From Laceyella sediminis (lineage in GTDB: Bacteria > Bacillota > Bacilli > Thermoactinomycetales > Thermoactinomycetaceae): a stretch of 64,000 nt of DNA. The translations under genes and the position numbers were made by a program. The stretch is taken from contig NZ_PVTZ01000002.1 of the NCBI RefSeq assembly GCF_003003125.1, forward strand, positions 310,001 to 374,000. Direction: 5' to 3'. The stretch's first letter is position 1; each line of letters starts with the position of its first letter. This document shows positions 1 to 11,388 of the stretch, in pieces. Below the pieces are notes generated by a model. It searched no databases, was not told where the DNA came from, and worked only from the letters and a program-made list of their open reading frames with translations.

Positions 1-177
1 ATCCTCCATAAGCGTGACTTCCACCACGGCTTGGCGCCGACCGATGATACCAAGCAATCCTTTATTCGGTTCAGACAGCACCCGATAGGAAATCTGGTCG
101 CGGGAAGTCCGTAATTGGGCGCAGGCCTGGTCGAGCGCCTCTTCGATTGTTTCTGCTTCGACGGTCACTTTCGTCAA
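1..177 (-). CDS. jag: Jag/KhpB (SpoIIIJ-associated) RNA-binding protein, N-terminal part
   Basis: The first 59 codons of a gene that runs off the left edge. The product begins (M)TKVTVEAETIEEALDQA and continues with a GLLGIIGRR-type stretch, typical of the Jag_N domain; the KH and R3H RNA-binding domains would lie outside the window. I chose the TTG start at 177 because a GGAGGGG ribosome binding site lies about 8 bases upstream. The start codon overlaps the yidC stop (TTGA), so translational coupling is likely. KhpB/Jag proteins bind RNA and affect cell elongation and sporulation in Firmicutes, and the gene is normally found right after yidC (spoIIIJ), as here. Confidence 0.85.
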   Translation of the reverse strand, partial: MTKVTVEAETIEEALDQACAQLRTSRDQISYRVLSEPNKGLLGIIGRRQAVVEVTLMED

Positions 178-935
178 CGAGCAGTCCCCTCCGATACATT
201 GCCCTTCACTTTTTTCTTATTGAAGAAGATCAAATACTGGAGAATCGTGAAAATGTTCCCATACACCCAGTACAGGGAGAGTGCCGACGGAAACTGATAC
301 GCCAATAAAAAGATCATGATCGGCATGATCCAGAGCATCACCTTGGTTTGTGGGTTATCCGCTGCACCGGTAGCGATAAATTGCAAATACGTAGTAAACG
401 CCGCCAACAGAGGCAAAATATAATAAGGGTCTGGTTGTCCCAATTCAAGATAGAGGAAATCAGATGTGAAGATATGCTCATTTCCCATGATCGCTTGGTA
501 AAACGCAAACAAAATAGGGATTTGGATCAGCATGGGAAAACAACCCGCCATAGGATTGATATTGTGCTTTTGGAACAGCTTCATTGTCTCTTCCTGCAAC
601 TTCTGCTGGTTGTTTTTATATTTCTCTCTGATTTTTACGATGTGCGGTTGCAATTCTTGCATCGCTTTAGAGCTTTGTTGCTGTTTCCATGTGAGCGGGA
701 ACACGATCAAGCGCACAAGGAAGGTAACCACCAAGATCGACCAGCCATAGTTGCCGAGCAACACCTTAAACCAGTCCAACAAATCAGACATGGGAATGAC
801 TAAGAACTTCTGCCACAAACTTGGATTTTCATAATCAATCTTATATTGTTGTTGGTTTGGCGTGCAGCCAGTCAGCATGACAACAGCCATCACAAACAGC
901 ATCAGGATGGCGATGCTACGCTTATGTTTCAACAC
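174..935 (-). CDS. yidC: Membrane protein insertase YidC/SpoIIIJ (Oxa1 family)
   Basis: A 253-residue lipoprotein with an N-terminal signal peptide ending in a lipobox (LTGC, Cys24), followed by the Oxa1/YidC core. Visible are the first core membrane helix containing the conserved Arg in FLVRLIVFPL, the cytoplasmic helical hairpin around residues 85-125 (KSMQELQP-like region), and further membrane helices to about residue 240. The length matches Gram-positive YidC paralogues that lack the large periplasmic domain of E. coli YidC. It inserts membrane proteins with or without SecYEG; the SpoIIIJ paralogue also supports forespore signalling. It lies between yidD and jag in the conserved rpmH-rnpA-yidD-yidC-jag cluster. 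I cannot tell from sequence whether this is the SpoIIIJ or YqjG type, but linkage to jag favours SpoIIIJ. Confidence 0.93.
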   Translation of the reverse strand: MLKHKRSIAILMLFVMAVVMLTGCTPNQQQYKIDYENPSLWQKFLVIPMSDLLDWFKVLLGNYGWSILVVTFLVRLIVFPLTWKQQQSSKAMQELQPHIVKIREKYKNNQQKLQEETMKLFQKHNINPMAGCFPMLIQIPILFAFYQAIMGNEHIFTSDFLYLELGQPDPYYILPLLAAFTTYLQFIATGAADNPQTKVMLWIMPIMIFLLAYQFPSALSLYWVYGNIFTILQYLIFFNKKKVKGNVSEGTAR

Positions 936-966
936 GGGAGTGCCCCCCTCATCTCTTCCATATTTA

Positions 967-1218
967 TTATTGGTCCGTCCGTTTCTCCGTCCGCTTCACG
1001 GATTTCTCTGGTACATAATCAAATCCGCCAGGATGAAAGGGATGACATTTGAGCAACCTTTTCAATGTGAGCCACCCCCCCACGACAACACCGTGGCGCT
1101 GAATCGCGATCAGTGCATACTCGGAGCAGGTAGGCACAAAACGGCAGGTAGGCTGCGGCTTCAAAGGTGAGATAAACCGACGATAAAATGTTATTAGGCC
1201 TAGGGCGAACGCTTTCAT
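967..1218 (-). CDS. yidD: Membrane protein insertion efficiency factor YidD
   Basis: An 83-residue small basic protein starting [19 protein letters not shown], with the family motif [11 protein letters not shown] and the following [27 protein letters not shown]. The ATG at 1218 is preceded by GGAG (AAAGAGGAGATCGGG), so the longer reading back to 1266 is unlikely. YidD is a peripheral, amphipathic inner-leaflet protein that improves YidC-dependent insertion. It sits between rnpA and yidC, 13 bases after the rnpA stop. Confidence 0.92.
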   Translation of the reverse strand: MKAFALGLITFYRRFISPLKPQPTCRFVPTCSEYALIAIQRHGVVVGGWLTLKRLLKCHPFHPGGFDYVPEKSVKRTEKRTDQ

Positions 1219-1231
1219 CCCGATCTCCTCT

Positions 1232-1597
1232 TTATTTTGAAAGTGGATGCGGCGGCTTTTTCGCAAAGGCTTTTCCTTTGTTCAGCACATGGTAAAGGCT
1301 TGACCTCACTTGATGGTAATCCATGTCCTTGGCAGGGTTGCGGGCAATAACCACGAAGTCGGTGTGCGGTTGCAAATGGGAAGTCCAAGCCCGCATCGCT
1401 TCTTTGATCAACCGCTTCACTCGATTGCGCACTACTGCGTTTCCCACTTTTTTGCTGACGGAAACACCGATGCGCGGAAGCCCTTCATCCTTGCGTGCGT
1501 ACATCACAACGACAAATTGGCGGTTCGCCACCGAATGTCCCGCTCGAAAAACCCTTGTAAAATCGTTTCGCCTCTTTAGACGATATTCCTGTTGCAA
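1232..1597 (-). CDS. rnpA: Ribonuclease P protein component
   Basis: About 121 residues. The family-typical start [17 protein letters not shown], the conserved RNR-type motif [17 protein letters not shown] and the C-terminal [13 protein letters not shown] region are all present. RnpA binds the RNase P RNA and helps mature the 5' end of tRNAs. I chose the TTG at 1597 because GGAAGGAG lies 7 bases upstream and homologues start just before the xxYRLKxxxDF motif; the ATG at 1633 would add 12 atypical residues. Directly downstream of rpmH, separated by a terminator-like hairpin. Confidence 0.92.
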   Translation of the reverse strand: MQQEYRLKRRNDFTRVFRAGHSVANRQFVVVMYARKDEGLPRIGVSVSKKVGNAVVRNRVKRLIKEAMRAWTSHLQPHTDFVVIARNPAKDMDYHQVRSSLYHVLNKGKAFAKKPPHPLSK

Positions 1598-1689
1598 AGA
1601 GACGGCTCCTTCCCAAACAAAAGTACCAATCAATCACCATTATAGAGCAAAAGCGGGCGAATTAAACAGAGGGGATATAAGAAGATAGG

Positions 1690-1715
1690 AAAAAAGGCCA
1701 CATCAGTGAGTGGCC
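1690..1715 (-). terminator. Terminator/attenuator between rpmH and rnpA
   Basis: On the minus strand a GGCCAC/GTGGCC stem with an 8-base loop is followed by six T residues, placed immediately after the rpmH stop. It would let rpmH be transcribed in excess of rnpA-yidD-yidC-jag. Confidence 0.75.
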
Positions 1716-1717
1716 AA

Positions 1718-1852
1718 TTAAGCGGATAATACTTTTCTTCCTTTTCTTCTGCGGCGCGCCAATACCTTGCGACCATTTTTGGTTGCCATGCGAGCACGGA
1801 AACCATGGACATTCTTGCGCTTGCGCTTGCTTGGTTGATAAGTGCGTTTCAT
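1718..1852 (-). CDS. rpmH: 50S ribosomal protein L34
   Basis: A 44-residue highly basic protein reading [18 protein letters not shown] at the start and ending [12 protein letters not shown], a full match to the bacterial L34 pattern. It is too short for most ORF cut-offs. It is a structural component of the large ribosomal subunit. It is the first gene of the minus-strand cluster diverging from the origin, and its promoter must lie in 1853-2000 next to the DnaA boxes. Confidence 0.97.
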   Translation of the reverse strand: MKRTYQPSKRKRKNVHGFRARMATKNGRKVLARRRRKGRKVLSA

Positions 1853-1959
1853 ATAGACGACCTGGTCTTATCAGCCCACTATCTGGTGAAGCAACCATGT
1901 TGGTAACCAGATAGGGAATCCATCAACCAGGAACCCTCCCTTCTGTAACTTACTTGGAT

Positions 1960-2440
1960 TACATACCGATGGGCAATCTCTCTCATTATAGCTAGGTGAA
2001 CTGTGCCCTGTCAAGGAACGGGATTTGTGCACAAGCAGTTATCCACATGTGGATATAGGGTTTTCTATCCACGCGTTATCCCGACATTATCCTCCATCTG
2101 TCCACAACATCCACACCTGTTAATAACTGTTGACGCAATCCCTTGTGGATTGTGGATAACTTATTATTTTTCATTGTAAATACTGGTATCTTTTGATATT
2201 CTTATTTTGTTTTCTTGTGGATAATTGTCGTTTGATGGTTCTTTATCCACACAATGTGGATAAGTCGATTTGTCTCTTTCCACAGCCTGTGAAAAAAAAT
2301 ATCCACAGCCTGTGAGTTGTGTTGATAACTGCCTCAAACGCTTATGAATACAGGGGAAAACCTGTGCATAAATGGTTTCATAAATCTGTTTCAGTTTGGA
2401 CACGTCTCTGTCCATATTTTGTCAATAAACTGTCGCAAAG
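1960..2440. other. oriC: oriC, upstream (incA/B-like) DnaA-box cluster between rpmH and dnaA
   Basis: Gene-free AT-rich stretch with perfect DnaA boxes: TTATCCACA at 2039-2047 and 2243-2251, TGTGGATAA at 2151-2159, 2216-2224 and 2255-2263. Near-matches lie at 2048-2056, about 2065 and about 2298. Two boxes are arranged head to head (2039/2048 and 2243/2255). In Bacillales this cluster binds DnaA and autoregulates dnaA; unwinding occurs in the other half downstream of dnaA. Confidence 0.93.
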
Positions 2441-2451
2441 GAGGGGTTCAA

Positions 2452-3801
2452 GTGGCTCACATACAGGAATTATGGGCAAGAACACTTGAAGCTATACAAG
2501 ACAAGATCAGCAAGCCCAGTTTCGAAACCTGGCTGAAGGCGACGGAAGCCGTCGATTTGGAGGCGGATATCCTCATTGTGTCTGCTCCGAACGATTTTGC
2601 GCGCGATTGGCTGGAGTCCCGGTATGCCGACCTCGTGCGGGACACCTTACGCGAAGTAACCGGCTCGTCACTCGGAGTGAAATTTGTCAGCCACACCGCC
2701 GAAAAAAACGACGATCAAGACGAGGCTCCATCGCAACACGTTCCAGAAACGCCGGAAGAAGAGGCTCCGGCCAAGTCACAACTGAATCCGCGCTATACGT
2801 TTGACACCTTCGTGATCGGGTCTGGCAACCGCTTCGCCCATGCCGCTTCCTTGGCGGTGGCGGAAGCGCCAGCCAAAGCTTACAATCCGCTCTTCATCTA
2901 TGGGGGCGTCGGCCTGGGGAAAACCCACTTGATGCACGCCATCGGCCATTATGTGCTGGGACACTCAACATCGAGCCGTGTCGTCTACATCTCGTCCGAA
3001 AAATTCACCAATGAATTTATCAATTCGATCCGGGACAATAAGACGATTCAATTTCGAAACAAATACCGCTCCGTGGATATCTTGTTAATAGACGATATTC
3101 AATTTCTAGCGGGAAAAGAACAGACGCAGGAAGAATTCTTTCACACGTTCAACGCCCTGCATGAAGCCAACAAACAAATCATCATTTCCAGCGACCGTCC
3201 GCCCAAAGAGATCCCCACGCTGGAAGATAGGTTGCGTTCCCGATTCGAATGGGGCTTGATCACCGACGTGCAGCCGCCTGATCTTGAAACCCGGATTGCG
3301 ATATTGCGCAAGAAGGCGATAGCTGATAATTTAGATGTTCCGAGCGAAGTCCTCGCCTTTATCGCCGACCGCGTCGACACCAACATTCGCGAGCTGGAAG
3401 GGGCGCTCATCCGGGTCGTCGCTTACTCTGCGCTGATGAACCAGCCGGTTTCGCCGGAGTTGGCAGCCGAAGCGTTGAAAGACATCATGCCGCATTCGCG
3501 CCCCAAGGTAATCAGCATCCAGGACATCCAGCAGGAAGTGTGCAATTACTACCGGTTGCGTGTGGAGGAGTTAAAAAGCAAGAAGCGAACCAAGTCGGTC
3601 GCTTTCCCGCGCCAAATCGCCATGTACCTCTGCCGTGAATTGACAGACCACTCTCTGCCCAAGATCGGGGAAGATTTCGGCGGACGCGACCACACCACAG
3701 TGATTCACGCCCATGAGAAGATCAGCCGCGTCCTAACTCAAGACCCACAGCTGGAACAGGCGATCAACGAGTTGACAAGCCGCATCAAACGCAGATCATA
3801 A
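2452..3801 (+). CDS. dnaA: Chromosomal replication initiator protein DnaA
   Basis: 449 residues with all four DnaA domains: the N-terminal DnaB/SirA-interacting domain (residues 1-80, FETWLKAT), an acidic Glu-rich linker (about 88-110), and the AAA+ domain with Walker [10 protein letters not shown] (about 151-159) and Walker [10 protein letters not shown]. The C-terminal DNA-binding domain carries the signature [15 protein letters not shown]. The start is the GTG at 2452, preceded by AAAGGAGGGG; the in-frame ATG at 2344 lies among DnaA boxes and has no support. DnaA-ATP binds the boxes on both sides of this gene, opens the unwinding element at about 4025-4080 and loads the helicase. It lies upstream of dnaN. 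Confidence 0.97.
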   Translation: MAHIQELWARTLEAIQDKISKPSFETWLKATEAVDLEADILIVSAPNDFARDWLESRYADLVRDTLREVTGSSLGVKFVSHTAEKNDDQDEAPSQHVPETPEEEAPAKSQLNPRYTFDTFVIGSGNRFAHAASLAVAEAPAKAYNPLFIYGGVGLGKTHLMHAIGHYVLGHSTSSRVVYISSEKFTNEFINSIRDNKTIQFRNKYRSVDILLIDDIQFLAGKEQTQEEFFHTFNALHEANKQIIISSDRPPKEIPTLEDRLRSRFEWGLITDVQPPDLETRIAILRKKAIADNLDVPSEVLAFIADRVDTNIRELEGALIRVVAYSALMNQPVSPELAAEALKDIMPHSRPKVISIQDIQQEVCNYYRLRVEELKSKKRTKSVAFPRQIAMYLCRELTDHSLPKIGEDFGGRDHTTVIHAHEKISRVLTQDPQLEQAINELTSRIKRRS

Positions 3802-3955
3802 CCCTAGCAACCCGCTTGAGGGAATTATTCTTCTTATATAGAAATCCCGATGTCGAATTTTTTGTCTAACTTGTGAACGGCGTTTTTCTCTTTCTATTTT
3901 TAAGTGGAAGTCTTCACTTTTTGCACAGCCCTGTGAATGATGTGGACAACTAGGG

Positions 3956-3996
3956 ACAGCCTATGCACACTTTTTCCACACCCGTGTATAGGCTGT
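3956..3996. repeat. Inverted repeat between dnaA and dnaN
   Basis: Arms 3956-3970 (ACAGCCTATGCACAC) and 3984-3996 (GTGTATAGGCTGT) can form a stem with a 13-base loop that contains a degenerate DnaA box. It may act as a dnaA terminator or as a structural part of the origin. No T-run follows, so a simple intrinsic terminator is doubtful. Confidence 0.6.
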
Positions 3997-4015
3997 TCAT
4001 CTAGGTTTAACCCAC

Positions 4016-4080
4016 TTATACACATTATCCACAGGCCCTATTACTATTACTGCTGTTTTTAAAAAAAGATATATATGAAA
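4016..4080 (+). other. oriC: oriC unwinding element: DnaA boxes, DnaA-trios and AT-rich DUE
   Basis: Two head-to-tail boxes, TTATACACA (4016-4024) and TTATCCACA (4025-4033), abut a short GC cluster (GGCCC). A trinucleotide-repeat tract follows (TATTACTATTACTGCTG, about 4038-4054) and then an A/T-only run to about 4075. This matches the basal unwinding system described for Bacillus subtilis, where DnaA spreads from the boxes onto single-stranded DnaA-trios. Placement before dnaN also matches. Assignment rests on pattern and position. Confidence 0.85.
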
Positions 4081-4150
4081 CAGGCACCTTGTTGATGACT
4101 CAATCCCCTTACCTTTTTTATTTTGTTTTTACATACAAGGAGGATGAATG

Positions 4151-5284
4151 ATGAAGTTCCGTGTGGCCAAAACAGCTCTGGTTGATGCCGTATCGCAAGT
4201 ATCCAAAGCGGTATCTTCCAAGACGACCATTCCTATCTTGACAGGGATGAAAATTCAAGCCGATGAAGAGGGACTCGCTCTGACGGGGAGTAATTCCGAT
4301 ATCACCATTCAAGTACGTGTACCCAAGAAGAAAGATGATTTAGAACAAGTATTTGTGGAAAAAATGGGTAGTGTCGTTCTGCCCGGCCGTATTTTTGCCG
4401 ATTTGGTGCGCAAACTCCCAGGTGATCAAGTAGAATGGGTGGTCAATGAGAAATTCCAAGCAACGATTCGCTCCGAAACAGCCGAATTTCATTTGAACGG
4501 ATTTGATCCAGTAGAATATCCGCGGTTGCCACACTTATCCACAGACCAGATGTTTAGCATTTCTGCAGACACGTTGAAGTCCTTGATCCGCCAAACCGGT
4601 TTTGCGGTGGCAACCAATGAAGCGCGTGGGGTGTTGACAGGTGTGCTGTTTCAATTGGAGCGGGGAGTTCTCACCTGTGTGGCAACAGATAGCCACCGCT
4701 TGTCCAAGCAGCAGGCTAGCGTGGAGGGCTCCGAGGATATCTCGCTCAGCAATGTGATCGTTCCCGGCAAAAGCTTGTCAGAGCTTGCCAAAACATTGGC
4801 CGATTACACTGGGGTTGTGGATATCATCGTCGCCGAAAACCAACTGCTTGCCAAAACAGATGGATTGGAATTTTACTCCAGATTGTTGGAAGGGATGTAT
4901 CCGGACACCAATCGTGTCATTCCGCAAAATGGGGAGACGGAATTGATCTCTTCCACCAAAGAATTGTTACAATCCGTTGATCGTGCGTCGCTTATTAGTC
5001 GGGATGGACGGGATAATGTGATAAAATGGACGTTAAGAGACGGAAAAGTAGAAGTCAATTCCGCCGCTCAAGATATCGGAAGCGTTACGGAAGAAGTGGT
5101 CGCGAAAGTGAATGGACCAGAGCTGAGCATCTCTTTCAATGCGAGGTATATGATGGAGGCCCTCCGTTCGATTGAAAGCGACGAGATTCGCATCCAATTC
5201 ACCGGACCGATGACGCCGTTTCTCATCCTGCCCACTGCCCGCGAGGATTCTTTGCACTTGATCGTCCCCATTCGCACCCGATGA
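4151..5284 (+). CDS. dnaN: DNA polymerase III beta subunit (sliding clamp)
   Basis: 377 residues (378 if the tandem ATG at 4148 is used) with the three-fold repeated clamp fold along its length and the conserved C-terminus MTPFLILPTAREDSLHLIVPIRTR. The SD AAGGAGG at 4137-4143 is 7 bases from the second ATG, the better spacing, and homologues start MKF. The ring-shaped dimer tethers DNA polymerase and binds DnaA regulators and repair enzymes. It follows oriC and precedes yaaA and recF, with the dnaN stop overlapping an ATG (ATGA) of the next frame. Confidence 0.97.
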   Translation: MKFRVAKTALVDAVSQVSKAVSSKTTIPILTGMKIQADEEGLALTGSNSDITIQVRVPKKKDDLEQVFVEKMGSVVLPGRIFADLVRKLPGDQVEWVVNEKFQATIRSETAEFHLNGFDPVEYPRLPHLSTDQMFSISADTLKSLIRQTGFAVATNEARGVLTGVLFQLERGVLTCVATDSHRLSKQQASVEGSEDISLSNVIVPGKSLSELAKTLADYTGVVDIIVAENQLLAKTDGLEFYSRLLEGMYPDTNRVIPQNGETELISSTKELLQSVDRASLISRDGRDNVIKWTLRDGKVEVNSAAQDIGSVTEEVVAKVNGPELSISFNARYMMEALRSIESDEIRIQFTGPMTPFLILPTAREDSLHLIVPIRTR

Positions 5285-5307
5285 CGGGCATAGGAGGGTT
5301 TGCCATT

Positions 5308-5523
5308 TTGAAAAAAATTCACATAGAAGGCTCTTATATTACACTGGGCCAATTGCTTAAAATGTTAGATATGATTGACAGTGGAGGACAGGCCAAGCAC
5401 TTCCTCATGGATGTTGAAGTGAAAGTGAACGGTGAAGTGGAAACGAGAAGGGGAAGAAAGCTTTATCCACAAGATATTGTGGCAGTGGATGGTTTTGGTT
5501 CGGTGCAAGTGGTCCAAGACTAA
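5308..5523 (+). CDS. yaaA: S4-domain RNA-binding protein YaaA (RlbA-like)
   Basis: A 71-residue S4-type RNA-binding protein with the segments ITLGQLLKMLDMIDSGGQAKHFL and VKVNGEVETRRGRKLYPQDIV, typical of the family that sits between dnaN and recF in Firmicutes. I favour the TTG at 5308, preceded by AGGAGG at about 5292. The ATG at 5281 overlaps the dnaN stop but has no ribosome binding site. The family is thought to act in ribosome assembly or maturation; that is family knowledge, not visible here. Confidence 0.88.
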   Translation: MKKIHIEGSYITLGQLLKMLDMIDSGGQAKHFLMDVEVKVNGEVETRRGRKLYPQDIVAVDGFGSVQVVQD

Positions 5524-5537
5524 GGGAGGAACCCCGC

Positions 5538-6659
5538 TTGCGTGTAGAAAGCTTGGAATGCAAACATTATCGTAATTTAAGTGATGTCTCTCTTTCCTGT
5601 CCGGAAGAGCTTCATCTCTTTGTGGGCCCCAACGCCCAAGGGAAGACCAATCTGCTTGAATCGTTGTATTGTTTGGCGTTGGGGAAATCCCACCGTTCCC
5701 GTTCACACAAGGATCTCATCCAGTTTGGCCAAAATCATGCAAACATCAAAGCGAGCGTAAAAAGAGGACAGCAGGGCGTGCGCCTCGAAGTAAAACTTTC
5801 CGAAAAAGGGAAAAAAGTGATTCGAAACGGCATCGAACAGCGAAAGCTGAGCCAATACATCGGCACGTTGCCCGCTGTCCTTTTTGCTCCAGAAGATCTC
5901 GCTATCGTCAAAGGAAGCCCGCAAATCCGGCGGCGCTTTTTAGATATGGAGATCGGGCAAGTCAGCCCCACTTATGTGCACAACCTGACCCAACTGAACA
6001 AACTGTTGACGCAGCGCAATAGCTTGTTGAAGCAGTTGGCGCAAAAAAGAAACGCTCAGTTTTCGTTGCTGGAGGTGTTGGATGAACAGTTTATCCACAT
6101 CTCCGTTCAATTGTGGAAAAAACGCTTTCAGTTCCTCGCCTCTTTGCAAGAATGGGCCAAAGAGATCCACCGCGCGATCACCCGCCAGCAAGAAGAACTC
6201 CTGGTGGAGTACCGCTCTTCCTTGCCGATATCCGCTTTGCAAGATGAACAAGAATGGGGTAACCTACTGAAACAGGAATTGGAACAGAAGAGGGATAAAG
6301 AACTGATGCGCGGCAGCACGCTGGTCGGACCGCATCGGGATGACCTTTATTTGTCTGTAAACGGATTAAATTTGCATTTGTACGGCTCTCAAGGACAGCA
6401 GCGCACCGCCGCCTTGTCCCTGAAATTGGCTGAAATTGAACTCATCCGCCAAGAAACGGGCTATTATCCAATTTTATTATTAGATGATGTGTTGTCAGAG
6501 CTTGATGATTCACGCAAAACGCATTTGCTTGAGGCGATTCGCGGGAAAGTGCAAACATTTGTCACCACGACCGGCTTGGAGGGGATTGACCCCGAAACGA
6601 TTGCGCGGGCCCGCATTTATCAGGTGCGGCAAGGGAGCATCACAGAACTGGGGGGATAA
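5538..6659 (+). CDS. recF: DNA replication and repair protein RecF
   Basis: 373 residues. SMC-like ABC ATPase features: Walker A GPNAQGKTNLLE near residue 35, signature region STLVGPHRDDL, the GSQGQQRTAALSLKLAE motif and Walker B ILLLDDVLSELD. RecF loads RecA at gapped DNA together with RecO and RecR. It starts at a TTG (5538) with GGGAGGA upstream; two bases separate its stop from the next start, so remB is likely translationally coupled. Confidence 0.96.
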   Translation: MRVESLECKHYRNLSDVSLSCPEELHLFVGPNAQGKTNLLESLYCLALGKSHRSRSHKDLIQFGQNHANIKASVKRGQQGVRLEVKLSEKGKKVIRNGIEQRKLSQYIGTLPAVLFAPEDLAIVKGSPQIRRRFLDMEIGQVSPTYVHNLTQLNKLLTQRNSLLKQLAQKRNAQFSLLEVLDEQFIHISVQLWKKRFQFLASLQEWAKEIHRAITRQQEELLVEYRSSLPISALQDEQEWGNLLKQELEQKRDKELMRGSTLVGPHRDDLYLSVNGLNLHLYGSQGQQRTAALSLKLAEIELIRQETGYYPILLLDDVLSELDDSRKTHLLEAIRGKVQTFVTTTGLEGIDPETIARARIYQVRQGSITELGG

Positions 6660-6660
6660 G

Positions 6661-6915
6661 GTGTTTATTCACCTGGGAGGCAGTCGCATGATATGCATTC
6701 GGGAGGTGGTGGCCATCTTGGATGCAGGCGCGACGGAACAAGCGCCCAATGAGGCGCATTTTGTACAATTAGCCAAAAAAGCGGGGAGGCTGGAACACAT
6801 TTCCCCAGATGAGGTCAAGTCCTACGTGATTACCAAAGATCGCGTGTTCGCTTCGCCCATCTCATCAACCACCTTGAAAAAAAGGGCGGATCAGAGCCAG
6901 AAGCCGTGGAAATGA
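6661..6915 (+). CDS. remB: Extracellular matrix regulator RemB (YaaB, DUF370 family)
   Basis: 84 residues beginning (GTG)FIHLGGSRMICIREVVAILDA and ending with SPISSTTLKKRADQSQ, matching the RemB/YaaB pattern found between recF and gyrB. In B. subtilis RemA/RemB activate biofilm matrix genes. The GTG start lies one base after the recF stop, and its Shine-Dalgarno-like GGGGGA is inside the end of recF. Confidence 0.85.
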   Translation: MFIHLGGSRMICIREVVAILDAGATEQAPNEAHFVQLAKKAGRLEHISPDEVKSYVITKDRVFASPISSTTLKKRADQSQKPWK

Positions 6916-6959
6916 CCTGTGGTTGGATTTCAAGTAGTTCTGGATAAGGAAGCAGGTGA

Positions 6960-8879
<1,920 letters not shown>

Positions 8880-8910
8880 AGCAGTGGGTAAGTAACGGGG
8901 AGATGAAAAG

Positions 8911-11373
8911 ATGGCAGATATGCAAAGGATACAGAAAATAAATATCAGCCAGGAAATGAAAACTTCTTTCCTGGATTATGCGATGAGCGTCATTGTCAGC
9001 CGTGCTCTTCCCGATGTGCGTGACGGGTTAAAGCCTGTGCATCGGCGAATTCTTTACACGCTGTATGAGTTGGGAATGACCCCTGACAAACCGTACAAAA
9101 AATCGTCCCGTGTCACCGGTAACGTGACTGCGCAGTACCACCCTCACGGAGATGTGGCGGTGTATGATGCGATGGTGCGGATGGCTCAGGACTTTTCCTA
9201 CCGTTATCCGCTTGTTGACGGACATGGGAACTTCGGGTCGATCGATGGCGACCCCCCGGCGGCCATGCGTTACACCGAGGCCAGAATGGCCCCGATCACC
9301 ATGGAAATGCTACGGGACATTCAGAAGGACACCATTGATTTCGGGCCCAACTATGACGGGCAGCAAGAAGAGCCGCTTGTGTTGCCGGCGCGTTTCCCCA
9401 ACTTGATTGTGAACGGAGCATCGGGGATCGCCGTGGGGATGGCAACCAATATTCCTCCCCATAACCTGCGGGAAGTGATTGACGGGATTTTGCTGCTCCT
9501 AGAAAATCCGGAAGCCACCGTGGACGACTTGATGAAGATCATCAAAGGTCCTGACTTCCCGACCGGGGGCATCATCCTTGGTTATGATGGCATAAGAAAG
9601 GCATACCGCACGGGTCGCGGCAGCATTCAGATCCGGGCTAAAACGCGCATTGAAGAAGCGGGCAATGGCAAGATGCGGATCATTATTGAAGAACTGCCGT
9701 ATCAAGTCAACAAAGCTAAACTGGTTGAGAAAATCGCCGATTTGGTGCGCGACAAAAAAATTGAGGGCATCACCGATTTGCGCGATGAGTCCGACCGCAA
9801 CGGTATGCGCGTGGTGGTGGAATTACGCCGTGACGTTAATCCGCGGGTGGTTCTCAACAATCTCTTCAAGCATACCAGCTTACAAACGAGCTTCGGCGTA
9901 AACACCCTGGCTCTCGTCGATGGCCAGCCGCGAGTGCTCAATCTGAAGGAAGTATTGCATTACTACATTTTGCATCAGGTTGAAGTTATTCGCAGACGCA
10001 CGCAATTCGAACTCAACAAGGCGGAAGAGCGGGCCCACATCTTGGAAGGGTTGCGGATTGCGCTTGACCAGATCGATGAGGTCATCGCCCTGATCCGGTC
10101 GTCCGCCAATACGGCTGAGGCTCGCACCGGCCTGATGGAATCGTTTGGCTTGAGCGAGAAGCAAGCGCAAGCGATCTTGGATATGCGTTTGCACCGGTTG
10201 ACCGGTTTGGAACGTGAAAAAATCGAAAGCGAATACCAAGAGTTGCAGAAGCTGATCGCTGAGTTGAAGGCCATCTTGGCCGATGAAGGCAAAATCCGTG
10301 GGGTTCTGCGCAAAGAAATCATCGAAATCAAGGAAACTTATGGAGATGAGCGTCGCACCATGATCAAGGTGGACGTGGACAACATCGAGGAAGAGGATCT
10401 CATTCCGGAAGATGAAGTGGCGATCATGATGACCCATCGGGGATACATCAAGCGGATGCCGCTTTCCACCTACCGAGCTCAGCGCCGCGGTGGCAAAGGG
10501 ATCACCGGCATGGGGACACGTGACGACGACTTTGTCCAACACATCTTTGTCACCCATTCCCATAATCATCTGCTTTTCTTTTCCAACAAAGGGAAAGTGT
10601 ATCGCTTGAAAGCTTACGAAGTGCCTGAATTAGGACGGACAGCCAAAGGAACGGCGATCATCAACCTGATCCAAATCGATCAGGATGAACGGATTCAAGC
10701 GATCATTCCGGTAAAAGAATTCGCCGCCAACCAGTATCTCTTCTTCGGCACCGCAGAAGGGGTGGTCAAGAAGACCGCTCTCAGCGAATTCGAAAACATT
10801 CGCCGCAACGGCTTGTTCGCGATCAATCTGCGCGACGGCGACGAATTGATTGGTGTCCGTTTGACTGACGGGAATCAGGAAGTCATCATGGGAACCAAAG
10901 GCGGTATGTCTATCCGTTTCCCTGAGATGGAAGTGCGGGAAATGGGACGTTCCGCCACCGGGGTGAAAGGGATCACCTTGGGTGAGGACGACCGGGTCAT
11001 TGATATGGATATCGTCATCCCGGACAAAAACGTGATGATCGTTACTCGCAACGGCTATGGTAAGCGAACACCGATGGAAGAATACCGTGTGCAATCCCGC
11101 GGTGGTAAAGGCATAAAAACACTCAGCTTGACAGAGAAAAAAGGGGATGTCATCGGACACAAAGTGGTTTCCGACGATGAGGATCTCATGATTGTCACCC
11201 AGTCCGGCATTGTGATTCGCCTCAATGTGAACGAGATCTCTATCATGGGTCGCTATGCACAAGGCGTGAGACTGATTAAGCTGGACGATGATGAAGTGGC
11301 GGCGGTGGCTAAAGTGAACACCGATGATGATGAAGGTGAGTTGGAAGCCGCCTCTGCGCCGACCGAAGAGTGA
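8911..11373 (+). CDS. gyrA: DNA gyrase subunit A
   Basis: 820 residues. The breakage-reunion domain has the catalytic Tyr at about residue 121 (MRYTEARM). The quinolone-resistance region reads [16 protein letters not shown], with Asp or Asn rather than Ser in the usual drug-contact position being worth an alignment. The C-terminal beta-pinwheel carries the GyrA-box (QRRGGKG, about residue 530), followed by an acidic tail ([11 protein letters not shown]). The start at 8911 has GGGGAGATG upstream. In B. subtilis an rRNA operon follows gyrA; here the next gene is yaaC on the opposite strand only 15 bases away. Confidence 0.97.
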   Translation: MADMQRIQKINISQEMKTSFLDYAMSVIVSRALPDVRDGLKPVHRRILYTLYELGMTPDKPYKKSSRVTGNVTAQYHPHGDVAVYDAMVRMAQDFSYRYPLVDGHGNFGSIDGDPPAAMRYTEARMAPITMEMLRDIQKDTIDFGPNYDGQQEEPLVLPARFPNLIVNGASGIAVGMATNIPPHNLREVIDGILLLLENPEATVDDLMKIIKGPDFPTGGIILGYDGIRKAYRTGRGSIQIRAKTRIEEAGNGKMRIIIEELPYQVNKAKLVEKIADLVRDKKIEGITDLRDESDRNGMRVVVELRRDVNPRVVLNNLFKHTSLQTSFGVNTLALVDGQPRVLNLKEVLHYYILHQVEVIRRRTQFELNKAEERAHILEGLRIALDQIDEVIALIRSSANTAEARTGLMESFGLSEKQAQAILDMRLHRLTGLEREKIESEYQELQKLIAELKAILADEGKIRGVLRKEIIEIKETYGDERRTMIKVDVDNIEEEDLIPEDEVAIMMTHRGYIKRMPLSTYRAQRRGGKGITGMGTRDDDFVQHIFVTHSHNHLLFFSNKGKVYRLKAYEVPELGRTAKGTAIINLIQIDQDERIQAIIPVKEFAANQYLFFGTAEGVVKKTALSEFENIRRNGLFAINLRDGDELIGVRLTDGNQEVIMGTKGGMSIRFPEMEVREMGRSATGVKGITLGEDDRVIDMDIVIPDKNVMIVTRNGYGKRTPMEEYRVQSRGGKGIKTLSLTEKKGDVIGHKVVSDDEDLMIVTQSGIVIRLNVNEISIMGRYAQGVRLIKLDDDEVAAVAKVNTDDDEGELEAASAPTEE

Positions 11374-11388
11374 GCGGGGTGTACTCCC

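Noticed and set aside
2344-2451. 36-codon N-terminal extension of DnaA from the ATG at 2344
   Set aside because: The region consists of oriC sequence, has no ribosome binding site, and homologues begin at the GTG at 2452, which has a strong one.
9880-10569. Long minus-strand ORFs inside gyrA (also 10630-11262), guaB, pdxS and serS
   Set aside because: Their length reflects codon bias of the genes on the other strand. They have no family resemblance and no translation signals.
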